This document shows, piece by piece, positions 1 through 11,300 of a stretch of 64,000 nucleotides of DNA. A model generated the notes under the pieces. That model made no database searches. It saw nothing but the letters and a program-made list of their open reading frames with translations, and was not told where the DNA came from. Position numbers and translations under genes: made by a program. Positions within the stretch are counted from its first letter, which is position 1, and the number at the start of each line of letters is the position of its first letter. This DNA comes from Phytophthora quininea (lineage: Eukaryota > Oomycota > Peronosporomycetes > Peronosporales > Peronosporaceae). The stretch lies in assembly GCA_011947345.1 (NCBI GenBank), contig JAAVTG010000579.1, positions 124,001 to 188,000 on the forward strand, written 5' to 3'.

Positions 1-2907
1 GATGCGGTCGCGGCAGAGCGGCGAGCCGTGAGCTCGAGGCCGAGCTCGGTGTACGCCGCGTGTACGCCCAACGGTAGGCGAGCGTCGGGTCGTGCCCAAC
101 GCCCGCGGCATCAGCGGCGTGTACTTCACCAGCTTGGCGGCGTGGGCGGCGTCGAGGCCAGTAGCCTGGTGGCCGGCCGTGTCAGCGTCGAACGCCACCA
201 CGAGGTCGGCCAGCACCACGCGCTTGCGGTCGTGGTCGATCAGCTGTAGGTCGGGGCGCTGCGTGGAGCTGGGAACCTGGGCCACGGACTGGTTCACGCG
301 CAGCTCCACGTGGCCCCGACGCTTGACCTTGCGCAGCTCCACGGCGATGCCCTCCAGGACGCGGTCGTGGCGCGTGCGGATGCTGGCGTTATTGGCGCCG
401 CAGTGGTTCAGCACGTGGCCGAGAGTTTCCGTCTGCTGGGAGCAGCCCTGCACGCGGCAGCGCGTCACGTTGCCCTGTCGGCGACGCTTGAGCACGGCGC
501 GCGTGGGCAGCTGGTTCAGCCGCGACGCCACCACGAAGCGGTAGTCGCGGTCAGTGAGGCCGCCTGACCGCGTGATCCACGCGCTGCCTGCGCCGCCGTG
601 TGCTGCCACCGTCCGTCCTTGGTCCTTCTGCGCCCTCCACGTCGCCGCGTGGCGGCGCTTGGCGTGCAGCTTCAGCTGCGCCATGACATTCTTGCGCTCA
701 AGTGGCTGCGGGTGCGTGGGGGTCGTCAATGTGGGCGTAGTGGGCGGCTCCGGCACGTCGTCGTCGGCCTCGGCGGGAGCGGCCGTCTCCAGCTCGGGCG
801 CTGTGCCGAATGTGAACCCCAGGCGCTTCACGTGGCGCTGGACCTCCGTCCAAAGTGACGTGACATCATGGGATTGGGTGCGACGGGTGGCGTGGGGTGA
901 GGTCTCCAGCGTGCCCTGGAGGAAGCGGACGACCAGCTCGTCCTGGTGGTCGCGCCAGTGTTCTTCATCAAGGCGGAAGCGGCGCCGCGCGATCTGCACG
1001 ACTTGCTCCTTGGCTACTGCAGCCACAGAGGTGTCCGGCGAGTGGAGCATTTGCCACGCATGCCCCACTTGGATGGCGGCGAGTAGATCCGTGAGCGGGA
1101 GGAGTCCGAGCCCACCGTGCGAGGTGGGCGCGTAGAAGAAGGCCGTCGACGCAGCGCGAGGCAGCCGTAGTAGGTGGCGGAGCTGGCGCCGTAGCCACGC
1201 ATCCCAACGCTCGAGCACGGGGCGGCTGATGCGGACATGGCGAAACGCGTACTCCAACTTTGAGAAGACGTAGACCTTGATAGCCTTCACAATCTGAGTT
1301 GGCCGCAGACCGGAGTTGAGCAGCGCTGTCGCCTCCGCGCGCAGCTCCCGAAGCGTTGCATCCAGTTGGAAGTCGGTGACAGCGTGGTCAAAGCCGTCAC
1401 CGACGCCCAGATAGCGGTACGTCTCTGCAAGTGTCAACGTCGGCACGGTCTCGCCGTGCAGCAGGAGCTTGGGAGGATCTTCACGGCGTCGCCGCTGCTG
1501 AAGGCTCGTGCCGAATGTAGCGCACTTCGCTGGGTTCGCCTCCATTGTCGCCCACGTGAGGAAGTCCGCCACCACATCATGGGCAGCCGTGATGCCGTCC
1601 TTGGTGGCGCTCAGCGTCTTGATGTCGTCGGCAAAAGCCGTCGTCCGTACGGCCACATCTTCAGCAAGCTTGACGCCCACCGTATGAAGCTGGTGAAGGC
1701 GCCGGACCAGTGGCATCACGCCGACGAGGAAGAGGAACGGGCTTAAGGGGCAGCCCTGGTACACCCCAAGCCGATGCACGATGGGCGGGGTTGCCCCTGT
1801 CGCCGTGTTCGCCACGGTGTAGAGCGCGTCTTGGTAAATGGCGCGGCAGCACGAGACGAAGCTCGGTGGTACACCGATGGCGGCCAGATTGCGCCAGATC
1901 AGCTCCGGTGGTACGGACCCGAACGCATTCTTGAGGTCGTACCAGGTTAAGTACAGAGAGCGGTTGTGGCGTCGGGCATCGTCGAGCGCCATGGCCGCCA
2001 GGAAATTATGTTCGTTGCAGCCATTGACAGGTCGAAAGCCCTTTTGCGCTGACGTCAACCGCTCGTTCGCTTCCAGCCAACGACACAGACGTCTTGCCAA
2101 GATCCCAGCGTAGAGTTTGTACAGCGTCGGCTGTAAGCACAACGGCCTCCAGTTCGCGAGAGAGTCCAGAGGCCCCTTCTTGTGCATCAGCTTAACAATC
2201 CCCAGTTTCCAGGAGGCTGGGATCCGCTGGTGCTTCCAGCAGAAGTTATAGGCCGCGTGGAGCAGCGGTATCAATTGCTCTTTGAAGCGGTGCAGTACGT
2301 CATAGCCGATGCCGTCGTAGCCCGCGGCCGAGTGGCGCCGCGCCCCCAGCAGTTGGTCTTCCACTTCGTCCATTGAGATGTCGTCGGTAAGCAGGTCGGG
2401 GTCATTGGTAGCAGGCGGTAGGTCTCGCAGGACAGTCCGAAACGCTGCGCCGCTGGCGTCATCATAGGCAAACGGTCGGCGTGGGGTGTGCATCGCTTCG
2501 AAGTAGCCGTAGACGTCCTCTGCGGGCACGGGGCAGGTGGCGGCAGAGCCGGCTGGTTGCTCTCCTTCTGCTGCATCCCTAGCCGACTCGGCTAGGATCT
2601 CGCGTACGCATCCACTCTGGTCTCGTTCAAAGCGGAGACGGCAATGTTCACGGTTGAGCGCTGCTCGGGCGCGGCCGGTAGCCCGGCGGGCTCGATTCAC
2701 GTCGCGCCTAGTGGCGTCCCGGTCATGCTGGATGCCATGCATGGCGGCGAGGCGGTCACAGAGGTTCTGAGCGCCCGGCGCATCTGTCGTGGGGCGGGGG
2801 TCCCGCCGGCGTCGAGGTTGCGCGGCTCGCTGAGTGCGCCGTGCCGGGAGTGTGTACGGCGCAAGCGCCTCGTATATGCGCGGGGCGATGGCGCTGAGAA
2901 TGCCTTC
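1..2907 (-). CDS. Retrotransposon reverse transcriptase and restriction-like endonuclease, partial
   Basis: This frame is open from about 2907 to about 100. It starts in IYEALAPYTLPARR, continues through the LINE RT signature RIPASWKLGIVKLMHKKG (about 2240-2170) and WRPLCLQPTLYKLYA, and carries the catalytic box FADD at 1625-1636. After the RT comes a thumb-like region (GGLGLLPLTDLLAAIQ), then a zinc knuckle C-X4-C-X8-H-X4-C (about 460-400). The nuclease core follows: RPDLQL...DRKRVVLADLV (about 262-190), matching the PD...D of R2-type endonucleases. Near position 70-100 sense appears to pass to another frame (GVHAAYTELGLELTARR), so a second one-base break is likely. The C-terminus lies outside the window. 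Confidence 0.85.
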
Positions 2908-4706
2908 CCCGTCTCCCATGTCGTCGCCTCCCGAAGGCGCGTCAGCAGTCGGCGCGACAGAGTTTGCATCGCTGTCTCCGCATTCTTGGACTCCTCTGCT
3001 GTCAGGCGGCGCAGACGCAGCCGCGGACGAGCCTCTGGCAGCGTGTCCGATCCGATCGGAAGCGTGGGGAAGGTTTCCGAGTCGTCGACAGGAGCAGCCG
3101 GCAGGGGCTGTGCCTGTGGTGGCGGTGCAGCATCAGACACTTCAGTGGAGGTACGGGACCGCTCGTGTCGCGAGCCGCAGGGCTGGTCTCCAACGCCGTG
3201 TTCATCGCACTCGAAGCGCGACCCGTGTCGGTCGAGAGCACCGTTGGCGAGTCGGTCAGCGACGCTGTTCGCCGTGCGGTCGATGTGGAGCAGCGAGATT
3301 AGGTTGATTGTCGTCAGGCTACGGCGGACGCGATTCCGGAAGCTCCGGAGACGTTTGTTGTTGCACGAGAACTCGCCCTTTACCTGCGCGATGACAAGCG
3401 CGCTGTCGCCTTCGATGCGGAGCGCCGCGCATCCATGAGCCACACACGCCTCCACGCCCGCCAGCAGAGCCTGGTACTCCGTCGTATTGTTGGTCTGAGT
3501 ACCGTTGCAGAAAATTGAGCCTGTCCAGACTGCTTTGCCGGCTGCATCCGTGAGGATTGCGCCGGCACCCGCTCCGGACGCCTTCGTGCCTCGGCAGGCG
3601 CCATCAAACTGGAGAGTCCAAGCAGTATCGGCGGCGTCAGGAGCCGTCAAATCTGGGCTCGACATGGGTTCGTCTGGCACCCCCGGCTGGTGCTGCCGGT
3701 GACGAAGCCTCCGGACGGGGTGCTTGGCACTCGGGTGGCGGTACCTCGCCACTACTGACAGTCGCGCGCTTTGGCGGAGGGGGATCATAGGGAGGGCATG
3801 GCAGTCACGGGCGCTCTGGAGAGCGCCCCTCGGTAGAGGTTCATGAGGAGTGACGGAAGTCGGCATCACCGTGCGAGCCGGGGAGTTACGTCCCTGCGGA
3901 TGCACGGCAGGCGACGTTGGGCTGTTGCTCGGCGTACGCAGGCGAGAAGATCGAGTGTAGGGCGCAGTCGCCGACGTTGTAGGCCGCCGATAGGCCGTAG
4001 GGCAGCCGCACGCATGTGCAGCCGCCGCCAGCCGAGTCAGGAATGCCTGTGCACAAGCGCAGCCGCTGTGGAAGCGGTCTTCCACTCGATGGTCCCGGTG
4101 ACGCTTGCGTCGGTGGCGAACCAGCTCTCCGTAGTGGATGGAGGCGTAGTCACAAAGCGCGCACGAGAACAATCGTGCATCGTGTGCAAAAAGTTGCAAC
4201 CCGTAGCGCAGTGTGGGCTCCGAGCCCAACGGGGTCGGTGGGGAGGGACTGACTGCTGTGTCGGCCGAGTCACGGCGCGCGCCGGACAACGTGGGTATAT
4301 GGGGCGCCGCCGTAGTCGGCCGGGGCGTCGACCGCTCGGGGTTCAGTGGTGGCCCCCAACGTGACCACGGCCTCGCGCGCGCAGGTCGCTCACGCAGAGG
4401 TGGCGGCTGTGGTGGACCGACCAAGTGTCGGGGCCCCCATCGAGTCGCGCGACGACCCGAGTCGGCCGGAGGCTGGCAGCGCGGTCCCCAGCGTGTCCAC
4501 GGGCGCGGACCCAGCTTCGACGTCTCCCTCGCGCCCGGCCCACAATCCGCGGTCTCAGTCGTCACCGAGGGCGCACACTGCGGGGTATGGAGCGGGGAAG
4601 GGGTCGGTGTGGGCGATCCGGCAGATGTTGTCGAGGACAGGGAGGGTTCGTCGTCGATGCGCTCGTCCAGCTCCAGGAGCAGCGCATCCAGGTCCTCGGG
4701 CGCCAA
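2697..4706 (-). CDS. Retrotransposon N-terminal part: C2H2 finger plus RNase H
   Basis: A 669-codon frame. Its first third is Pro/Arg-rich and low in complexity. Around residues 181-203 there is a C2H2 finger (C-X2-C ... H-X4-H, in FSCALCDYASIHYGELVRH). Around residues 356-490 lies an RNase H fold: QFDGACRG gives the first Asp, TNNTTEYQALLAGVEA the Glu, IEGDSALVIAQV the second Asp and HIDRTANSVADRLAN the last Asp. All four catalytic acids are present. This would remove RNA from the RNA/DNA hybrid during second-strand synthesis. The last ~70 residues after WETG are out of frame. At the C4 run 2907-2910 (G4 on the coding strand) the coding sense passes to the frame that holds the RT, so the stop at 2697 is probably not the real end. 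The start at 4706 is the first possible one and is uncertain. Confidence 0.75.
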   Translation of the reverse strand: MAPEDLDALLLELDERIDDEPSLSSTTSAGSPTPTPSPLHTPQCAPSVTTETADCGPGARETSKLGPRPWTRWGPRCQPPADSGRRATRWGPRHLVGPPQPPPLRERPARARPWSRWGPPLNPERSTPRPTTAAPHIPTLSGARRDSADTAVSPSPPTPLGSEPTLRYGLQLFAHDARLFSCALCDYASIHYGELVRHRRKRHRDHRVEDRFHSGCACAQAFLTRLAAAAHACGCPTAYRRPTTSATAPYTRSSRLRTPSNSPTSPAVHPQGRNSPARTVMPTSVTPHEPLPRGALQSARDCHALPMIPLRQSARLSVVARYRHPSAKHPVRRLRHRQHQPGVPDEPMSSPDLTAPDAADTAWTLQFDGACRGTKASGAGAGAILTDAAGKAVWTGSIFCNGTQTNNTTEYQALLAGVEACVAHGCAALRIEGDSALVIAQVKGEFSCNNKRLRSFRNRVRRSLTTINLISLLHIDRTANSVADRLANGALDRHGSRFECDEHGVGDQPCGSRHERSRTSTEVSDAAPPPQAQPLPAAPVDDSETFPTLPIGSDTLPEARPRLRLRRLTAEESKNAETAMQTLSRRLLTRLREATTWETGKAFSAPSPRAYTRRLRRTHSRHGALSEPRNLDAGGTPAPRQMRRALRTSVTASPPCMASSMTGTPLGAT

Positions 4707-4849
4707 CGCCGAGAAGAAGTCGTCGTCGTTGTCATCGTCGGCAGTATTGTTTCCTGCGCCAGGTACACTAGCAGCAGGGGTTGGGTGGACCGCTGTCCTA
4801 GAGGGGCGTCGTACCGGCTGCCAGGCCGGACTGCGCCGCCTTGAGCCCT

Positions 4850-5215
4850 ATCGAGAGGGTCTGCGTCGCCGTGAACTCCACCAAGAGGGGCAGCGTCGAC
4901 GTGAACTCCACCAGCGTCGTCGTAAACTCCACCAGCAGCGTCGACGTGAACTCCACAAGCAGCGACGACGTGAACTCCACAAGCAGCGTCTACGTGAACC
5001 CCACGGTCAGCGTCGACGTGAACTCCACGGACATCAGCGACAGCATCTCCACGAGCAGCTGCGACGAAATCTCCACGGGCAGCGTCGACGTAAAAGCCAC
5101 AGACGGCATAGACAGGATCTCCACGGGCGGCAGCGACGGCATCTCCACTGGCAGCAGCGACCGCGTCTTCACGGGCAGCAGCGGCGGGAGCTCCACGAAC
5201 AGCAACGTCTGGACG
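4850..5215. repeat. Degenerate 24-bp tandem repeat inside the retrotransposon 5' region
   Basis: About 15 degenerate copies of a unit like GAACTCCACNAGCAGCGTCG (plus strand), most with 24-bp spacing. On the minus strand one frame reads repeated VEFTSTLL octapeptides, broken by one stop near 4990. Because the unit is a multiple of three, two plus-strand frames are also long and open (VNSTSSVD-type and RRRELHKQ-type repeats). The minus VEFTSTLL frame is the natural candidate because the rest of the element is on that strand, but none is proven to be translated. Confidence 0.7.
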
Positions 5216-5799
5216 GCGAACATGGCGGCTCGCGGTTCGGCGCGGGTCGGCCGAGCGTGGGCGGTCGCGGGTAAAGTCGGGGGTCCGGCGAGGGGCGAGG
5301 CTGGCCGCGGCGTGGCGCCGGAGGGCCGAGCGGGGCGCTGTGGCGGCCGAGGCCGCGCGGCGCCTTCTGGAGTCGATCTGGGGGCGGCGGCTGCGGCCCC
5401 AACCGAGCTTCGTCATATGCTCGGTGGGAGGTCTAGGTGCTGTTTGATAGTGTGTCGGGTTGTGTGGTTGGCACAGGCCCCTCGCTAGGAGGGAGAAACA
5501 GAAATTGGAGCCGGCCAGTGGCCTTCTCACGGGTGTTGGAGTAGTTTTCAACTAGCAATCACGATGCATCAGCAAAGCTTCACACACTATCGTATTGCCC
5601 CAAGCACAAAGATGGCAACTATTTGAAATGCCAGCAACACTTATATTTATAAATATCCCACACTTACAAATCTGTCAATTATCATCAAACTTTTTAACTT
5701 CATACAAAAGCCAAATACGAAAAAACATTTTGGTGTTTTTGGTGGTGTTTTTCGGCAACGCCTTCACAGCCGCTCGCTTGCCTCCTCAAACAGCGCACG

Positions 5800-6544
5800 A
5801 TGGACGGACCTGCAGGAACCGAGAAGATCATGTACTCGACGGTGAGCCCATGCGTCGCTCCAGCCGCCACACTCCCCTTGCACGCTGACCTTCTGACGTC
5901 TCGATGCTCTCTGTCGTAGGCTACGGGCGCCTTCTTCGGCGCTGCCATCGGCTCCATCGAGTCCGTCTGGGCCATCCCGAAGCTTGGTGCGCCCAGCATA
6001 CTACTTACTAACATTATTCGAAGGCATTAACCGACGTACTGTTTCCGTTGTCGTCTGCAGGTGCTAAGCTGCCCAAGCTCTCCAATCAGCTCAAGCACCT
6101 GGGGACGCGATCGGTACGAGAGCTATTGCTCTGAGAGTTTTTAAACTGGTTGCTAATTAATTTGACTGGAACATTGTTTTTTGTTGCTGCCTGCAGCTCG
6201 TGTTTGCCACGGTGGGCGCTCTCTTCTCGACAGGCGAGTACCTGTCAGCGGCGGTGCGTCAGAAAGAGGACCACATCAATGCTGGAGTTGGTGGTCTGCT
6301 TGTGGGTATTGTGCCCGGTATGGTCAAGCAGAACATGCGCGTGGGGGCTGCGGCAAGTATCGCTGCTGGTGCTGCCATGTGCGCCGCATCCTACTGGTAA
6401 GAGGCGTTTTCCGTTGGTATTGGAGGAGGGCTGTGAGCATTTATTGACGCGGTTGTACATTGCAGGCAATCGACACAGAACTCGTCCTTTGAAAAGTATG
6501 CTGTCGCTCGCCAGGCTGCTACTCGCCACGCTGACCGCGCCTAA
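5800..6544 (+). CDS. Mitochondrial Tim17/22/23-fold protein, NDUFA11-like complex I subunit
   Basis: Five exons: 5800-5841, 5920-5986, 6061-6113, 6197-6396 and 6466-6544. The GT...AG introns are 69-83 bp and join to a clean 146-residue protein starting MDGPAGTEKIMYST. Gly/Ala-rich helices (GAFFGAAIGSIESVW, LVFATVGALFSTGEYLSAA, NAGVGGLLVGIVPGMV, GAAASIAAGAAMCAASYW) give the four-helix Tim17 fold. Length and the absence of a presequence fit NDUFA11 (B14.7), an accessory subunit of respiratory complex I in the inner mitochondrial membrane. A Tim17/22-type translocase component is the main alternative, since the two share the fold. No frame problem is seen in this gene. The start is the first ATG that makes the exon chain work. 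Confidence 0.8.
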
Positions 6545-7170
6545 AGCGAAGACGGTGTGACAACATTACAGAATTGGAGATCAGCCGCATTGGTCGCTTG
6601 AAGAAGCAAGCTGTCGTTGGCCCTTCAAGAAATCATACCATCGAGATTTTGTCCGTCAAGGGCACTTTGGGGGCAAGATGTAAATGAGCACGCACAGACG
6701 ATAAAAGTGAACGAACACGCGTTGTGCGTCGCACAACGATCCTACCCTGTCGGTGATCAAGCTAGGCCTGTCTAAAGCTAGATCTCTAGCTACTATATCG
6801 TCTATTGCAACTTTGCAAAGGTTTCCTCTACGTACTACTGCTACGCAAAACGCAGTGGTTGTGGTGGGTATGGAGAGAGTTGTGAAAACCCCTTCTTCAG
6901 GTGACATCCGAAGGGATCCCTCAACTCCCGTTCTCGCTATAGGCTCGCTCGCTCAGACCTCGTCACACTGAAAGCGACGGGGTCATATGAAAGAGGTCGC
7001 AAGCCGGACAGATATGTATACTTGTTGCTCTTCTGCTGGTTCTGAAGTCGATTCGGGAATGACTCCAAGGCGATGCTCAGGATCAAAATTGACTGGAGCA
7101 CAAGTGCCCCATTCATTCAGGGACGGCACCTTGCGGTCAAGACGAATATCCTATTTATTTCGGGACACTT
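6545..7170. other. Intergenic region without recognised gene
   Basis: About 625 bp between two convergent genes, so it holds both 3' ends. Small open frames on both strands have no recognisable domain and no plausible start context. A short stretch rich in CTAG-containing words (about 6760-6800) is the only local feature noticed. Confidence 0.6.
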
Positions 7171-8202
7171 TCAGATCGGCGACAAGCTCGCGCAGTTGGA
7201 GCCGTAGTAGCCTTGGAAGCACGCGCACTCGCCGCTGGAGTAATCGCAGATGCCTCGGTTGGAGCAGTCCACCTGACAAAGATTGCCGGTCGCTCCAATT
7301 CCGCCACCTCCGACTGCAGTGACACCGGAACAGTCCGTCTCAACGGCTGAAGTCATGGGGTCGTCGCCTGACGGACAGTGCACTGGAAAAGCAACAACAC
7401 CATCACTCAACCATCGCATACAACGTTAATTCCCCATTGACCCCACGTACTCTGAGAGCAGTCAGGTCCAAACGATTCGGCGGACTGGGTCTGACCGCTT
7501 GCAAGTCCAACCGGCCAGGACGAGTCGCACAAGCAGCCGTAGATGCGGTCCTGGTCCCAAGTCGTGGCCGTCACGTCGCCCCCGTACGTCGTCGCTGGCG
7601 ACAATGGGAACGCGCTGGTCGCTGCGGCCATCTCGCTCATACTGAGGCATTGGCCATGGCCCGAGCAGCTATTGGGACAGGAACCTGTCACACGAAGCAG
7701 GAAGAAGAGGCGATGAGTCCTCTCTCTATTGTGCATCTACAACCCCAACGAGCTCACTTCTCTGGCAGGCCGAGCCCTCGAAGCCGAAGTAGCAAGTGCA
7801 CGTCCCCGTGGATCGGTCGCAGGCTCCGGCACCAGAACACTCGGCCAGCGGATGCGACGTCGTGGCGCTCGACGGAATTCCTCCCCACGATGGCCCTGCA
7901 GGACACACCCCTGCCACAATACAGACAGCGCCAGTGAGGAAGAATTTCAAACCGCCAACGTCCCCCAGCTGCGTACGCAGAGAGCAGTCAGGCGAGCGAT
8001 AGTCCGTGACGTCCGTGGCCGCGCCAAAGCCCTGGAAGCACGCGCAAGTCTTTGTGTTGGCGTTGCAGCGGCCATGGCCGTTGCAATTGCTCAGTGCCGC
8101 GCACAAGTTGCCAGTCGGGACGCCCAGCTGCGCCTGCGTCAGCGAGCAGATGGAGAGACTCGCCCATACACCGAGCACGCAGACCCTTTGGGGCACCGGC
8201 AT
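7171..8202 (-). CDS. Secreted EGF-repeat protein
   Basis: Four exons on the minus strand: 8202-7977, 7910-7758, 7684-7451 and 7382-7171, separated by introns of 66, 73 and 68 bp. Splicing gives 274 residues. The N-terminus [20 protein letters not shown] is a signal peptide. Four Cys-rich EGF/teneurin-type units follow, for example [56 protein letters not shown] and [21 protein letters not shown]. Each unit boundary has a DCS...CP pattern, and two introns fall exactly inside it. No membrane anchor is seen at the C-terminus (...[11 protein letters not shown]), so the product is probably released to the wall or medium. Upstream in-frame codons exist, but MPVPQ is the first Met that starts a signal peptide. 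The ligand is unknown. Confidence 0.85.
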
Positions 8203-8363
8203 GTGGTCGATAGTCTGAAAAGTGTATCCATGTTGGAATACGCGACCTTTCATAAGAATCCGTTTCAAAGTGGAAGAGGAAGGCCAGCCGCAGGAGCTGC
8301 ATAATCTCTCTACGAAGAAGGCCCCTCTGCCGTCTACGCCCCCAAGCACAAGACCAGTACCAG

Positions 8364-11300
8364 ATGAGCGATCCAGGGCCCAAGAAGAGCCCGCGGCGGG
8401 CCCCGCCGGCCATCGAGATCCCTCTGCAGAGCAACGTCACCTCCGAGAATGTGCCGTCGCTGCCGTCGTCCCCGACGGCCGCCAGCGCGGACACGTTGAT
8501 AGAGCTGCCCTTCCTCACACCCAGCTGCTCGCTGGCGCTGCAGTCCAAGCGCGTGTGGCATGTGCGCAATGCCCTCGTGGCCTCAAAGCTCGCGACTTGC
8601 AGTATTGAGACGCTGCAGGACGCCATTAAACCGTCCGGCAGTGCACACTCCGCTCCCATGGAGAAGGAGGAGTTCGTGGACTTTGTCCGCTCCTTGCCGG
8701 AGCTGAGGACTGGGGAGACATTCAAACCCATGGAGGAGACGCTCGAGAGGATCTATCGATCCTTTGAGAAGTGCAATCGCACCGACGTGTACCAGTTGGC
8801 CACGGGCTGCTTGGTGTTGCTACCTGGAGAAGCAAAGGTGAAGGTGGATACAGCCATCAAGTTCAGTTTGCTAGGTTGTGGAGTCGATGCAGACAGTCCC
8901 ATAACACTATCCATTGTACGCACGGCGTTGGGCTGTTTGCTGCAATCGATTTCAGCAGTGTTTGACTTGCAGACGGCGACGGAAGATCAACTGCAGTCGA
9001 CAGCGTCTATTGTAACGACGTGTGTGAATGAGGCTGTGGCGCGCATGTTTGCTGCCAATTCGTTGTCTAAAGGAGATACTGTCAAGTTTGAAGACCACAT
9101 TTGGCCGTGGATCGAGTCCAACAGCAGTTCCACTAAGGCATTGCCCTGGGTTAAACTGCTCAACCAAAAAGATGGCCAGATTCTAAGCGCCTAACGGCGC
9201 CATCGCCAAGGTCGGATGGGTCTCCGGCCAAGTGGGGGCTGTCTGAAGATGCCGCAAGCGACGATGACGCAGATGGTGACGTGGCAGAAGACGATGAAGA
9301 TCCTGCTGCGGAGCTTAGCTTCCGCTTCTCCAGCGTGGATGGCGGCGTGCTGGTCATCGGTGAACAGCAAGCTATCGAATTATACGATCTGCTCATCCAG
9401 TCAGCATTCACCCGCGTTAACCCGCAGACGATGTATGACACGTTCGTGCAGCACACAGGCGACGGCTTACTCGAGGAAGAAACGTTTTTGGAAGCCATCG
9501 AAGAGCTGCTCAGCATGACAGACATGCCACATTTGATGGAGAACAACACCTTCCTTGAAAGTATGCTGGCGATTTTCCGGTCTTTTTGCCAGAGAATTGC
9601 CCCACTGTCGACGCTTTTGAAATTGCTGCCGGCTTCAGCCTAATGGCTTGGGGATCCAAAAGTGACAAGCTCGCAAGTGCATTTCACTATTTCGACGCGG
9701 ACAGCAAAGGCTACTTAAACCGGCAGCAGCTTTGGCGCTTCTTGCGGTCTGTCTTGATCACGCTGCTCTATTTATCCCCCAAGCGATGCAATACTCCAGC
9801 GATATGGATCATTGGCTGAGCTGGTTGACAAGGGAGAAGAAGAGATTCTAGAAGCTATTATGGAAGGGATTCCCAGTGGTGACGAAGAGGAAGAAGAGGA
9901 AGAGGAGGGTGATGATAAAGTCAATGATGGTGAAGAGAATGAAACTCCAGCCGACGAACAAGACAAAGAAGACGACATCGATGAAATCGATGGAGATCGC
10001 GCGCGTACTAATTCGGACATGCGCTTGGGGCTGTACACCTTTGAGGATTTCGGAATATGGTACAATGGCGGTGGATTCAAAGGAATGAGCTGGCTGGAGC
10101 TTCTGGATCTTCGCAAATGGGTTTTGTATCGCCCGAATTCACTTTAGAGAATCTGGACACGCGGCCTGTAGATCCAGTTGTGGCAAGCAACAACTACTAC
10201 ACGGCCAACAATATCCAGGTGGATGTTGATGAATCCGACCCTCCAGACGGACCAGCGGGTGTTAAGAAGCCGTATTTTACGTTTGCTGATGTTATTGACG
10301 AGGAGGACGAGGAATCCGTATCGAGTGGGTATGCAAAGCAGCCCGCTCCTTCGTCTGCATCTCTGGCATCTTCGTCTACTGCCGGCCATTCCTACGCCAG
10401 TAGTGTACCTGCGTCGCTACCTGCTATCTGTCTGAAGAATGAGATCGTGCTGGAGTTCGATTTACCGTTTGACGCTAACGACGATGCTATCACGGAGTTA
10501 CCTCTGACCTCATTGAGCTTCGACAACGGCGATTTGATCCAGTACTTCGAGCTCCAACGCGTGATTAAGCTCAACCACGTTCAGTTGTATCGTGTTTACG
10601 ACGTCTTCGAGCCGTTCATGCAAGATCCGTCCTCTTCATGTATCGAGAAGAGCGCGTTCGACAAGTGTGTTGGAAAGCTGCTTCCTCCAAACGTTGCACC
10701 CGGAGTAGCTGCTGCGTTCGGTGCTAACACCAATGCTCGTATCCCGCCCCGCAGCGTGGGGCGTGGTAAGGACCCAAAGATGGTGGCAGACACGCTCAGT
10801 CGACTGTTCTTTGCCTTCAACCGGGGCGGTACTGGCAAAATCGACCTGGTAGAATTTGTCTCGGCGTTTACTATCTTCTGCGCAGGCTCCAAGAGCGAGA
10901 AGCTAGCATTCGCCTACAGGCTGTTTGATGCCGATGGAGATGGCTGCCTCACCCGTCGAGAAATGTGGAAGTATTTACGCTCTTTCTTGACGATGCTTCT
11001 TGCGCTTGGAAATGGCTCAGAGCTCTCAGCGGAAGCAATTGCTAGTGTTGCTGACACTACGGCGATCGAGATCGCGGACTGCATCTTCAAGGACACCGAC
11101 AAGACCTTTAGCACGAGACAGCCGATACGATCCACCCAAAGTGAGCGTCGAAGCCTGGACGAATCAGGGTTTACGGACTCGACGAATTCCTTGAGGGTTT
11201 CTGGTCGTCATCGCCCAGGCCAAGGACGCTATGAACATCGCGGATCGCTTCCTGGCGACAGCAGTCTCCACCTCGCTGGAGCCGCGTCAAGCGCTGCAGG

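Larger units (their letters stand above)
1..5560 (-). mobile_element. R2/Utopia-like non-LTR retrotransposon with RNase H, left end outside the window
   Basis: Read on the minus strand the order is: low-complexity repeat region (5215-4850), C2H2 zinc finger (about 4166-4095), RNase H (about 3640-3235), reverse transcriptase (about 2400-1400), CCHC zinc knuckle (about 460-400) and PD-(D/E)XK-like restriction endonuclease (about 260-180). A C2H2 finger at the front, a CCHC knuckle and a restriction-like nuclease after the RT are the layout of R2-group LINEs, which insert by target-primed reverse transcription. RNase H in front of RT is an extra module. The 5' end is uncertain; about 5460-5560 is a guess. 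No target-site duplication can be checked because the 3' end lies outside. A frame break near 2907 and a probable one near 70-100 mean the copy as written is not one open frame. Confidence 0.85.

Noticed and set aside
4213..5488. Long plus-strand frames over the retrotransposon repeat
   Set aside because: They follow from a repeat unit whose length is a multiple of three and from high GC; the element's domains are all on the minus strand.
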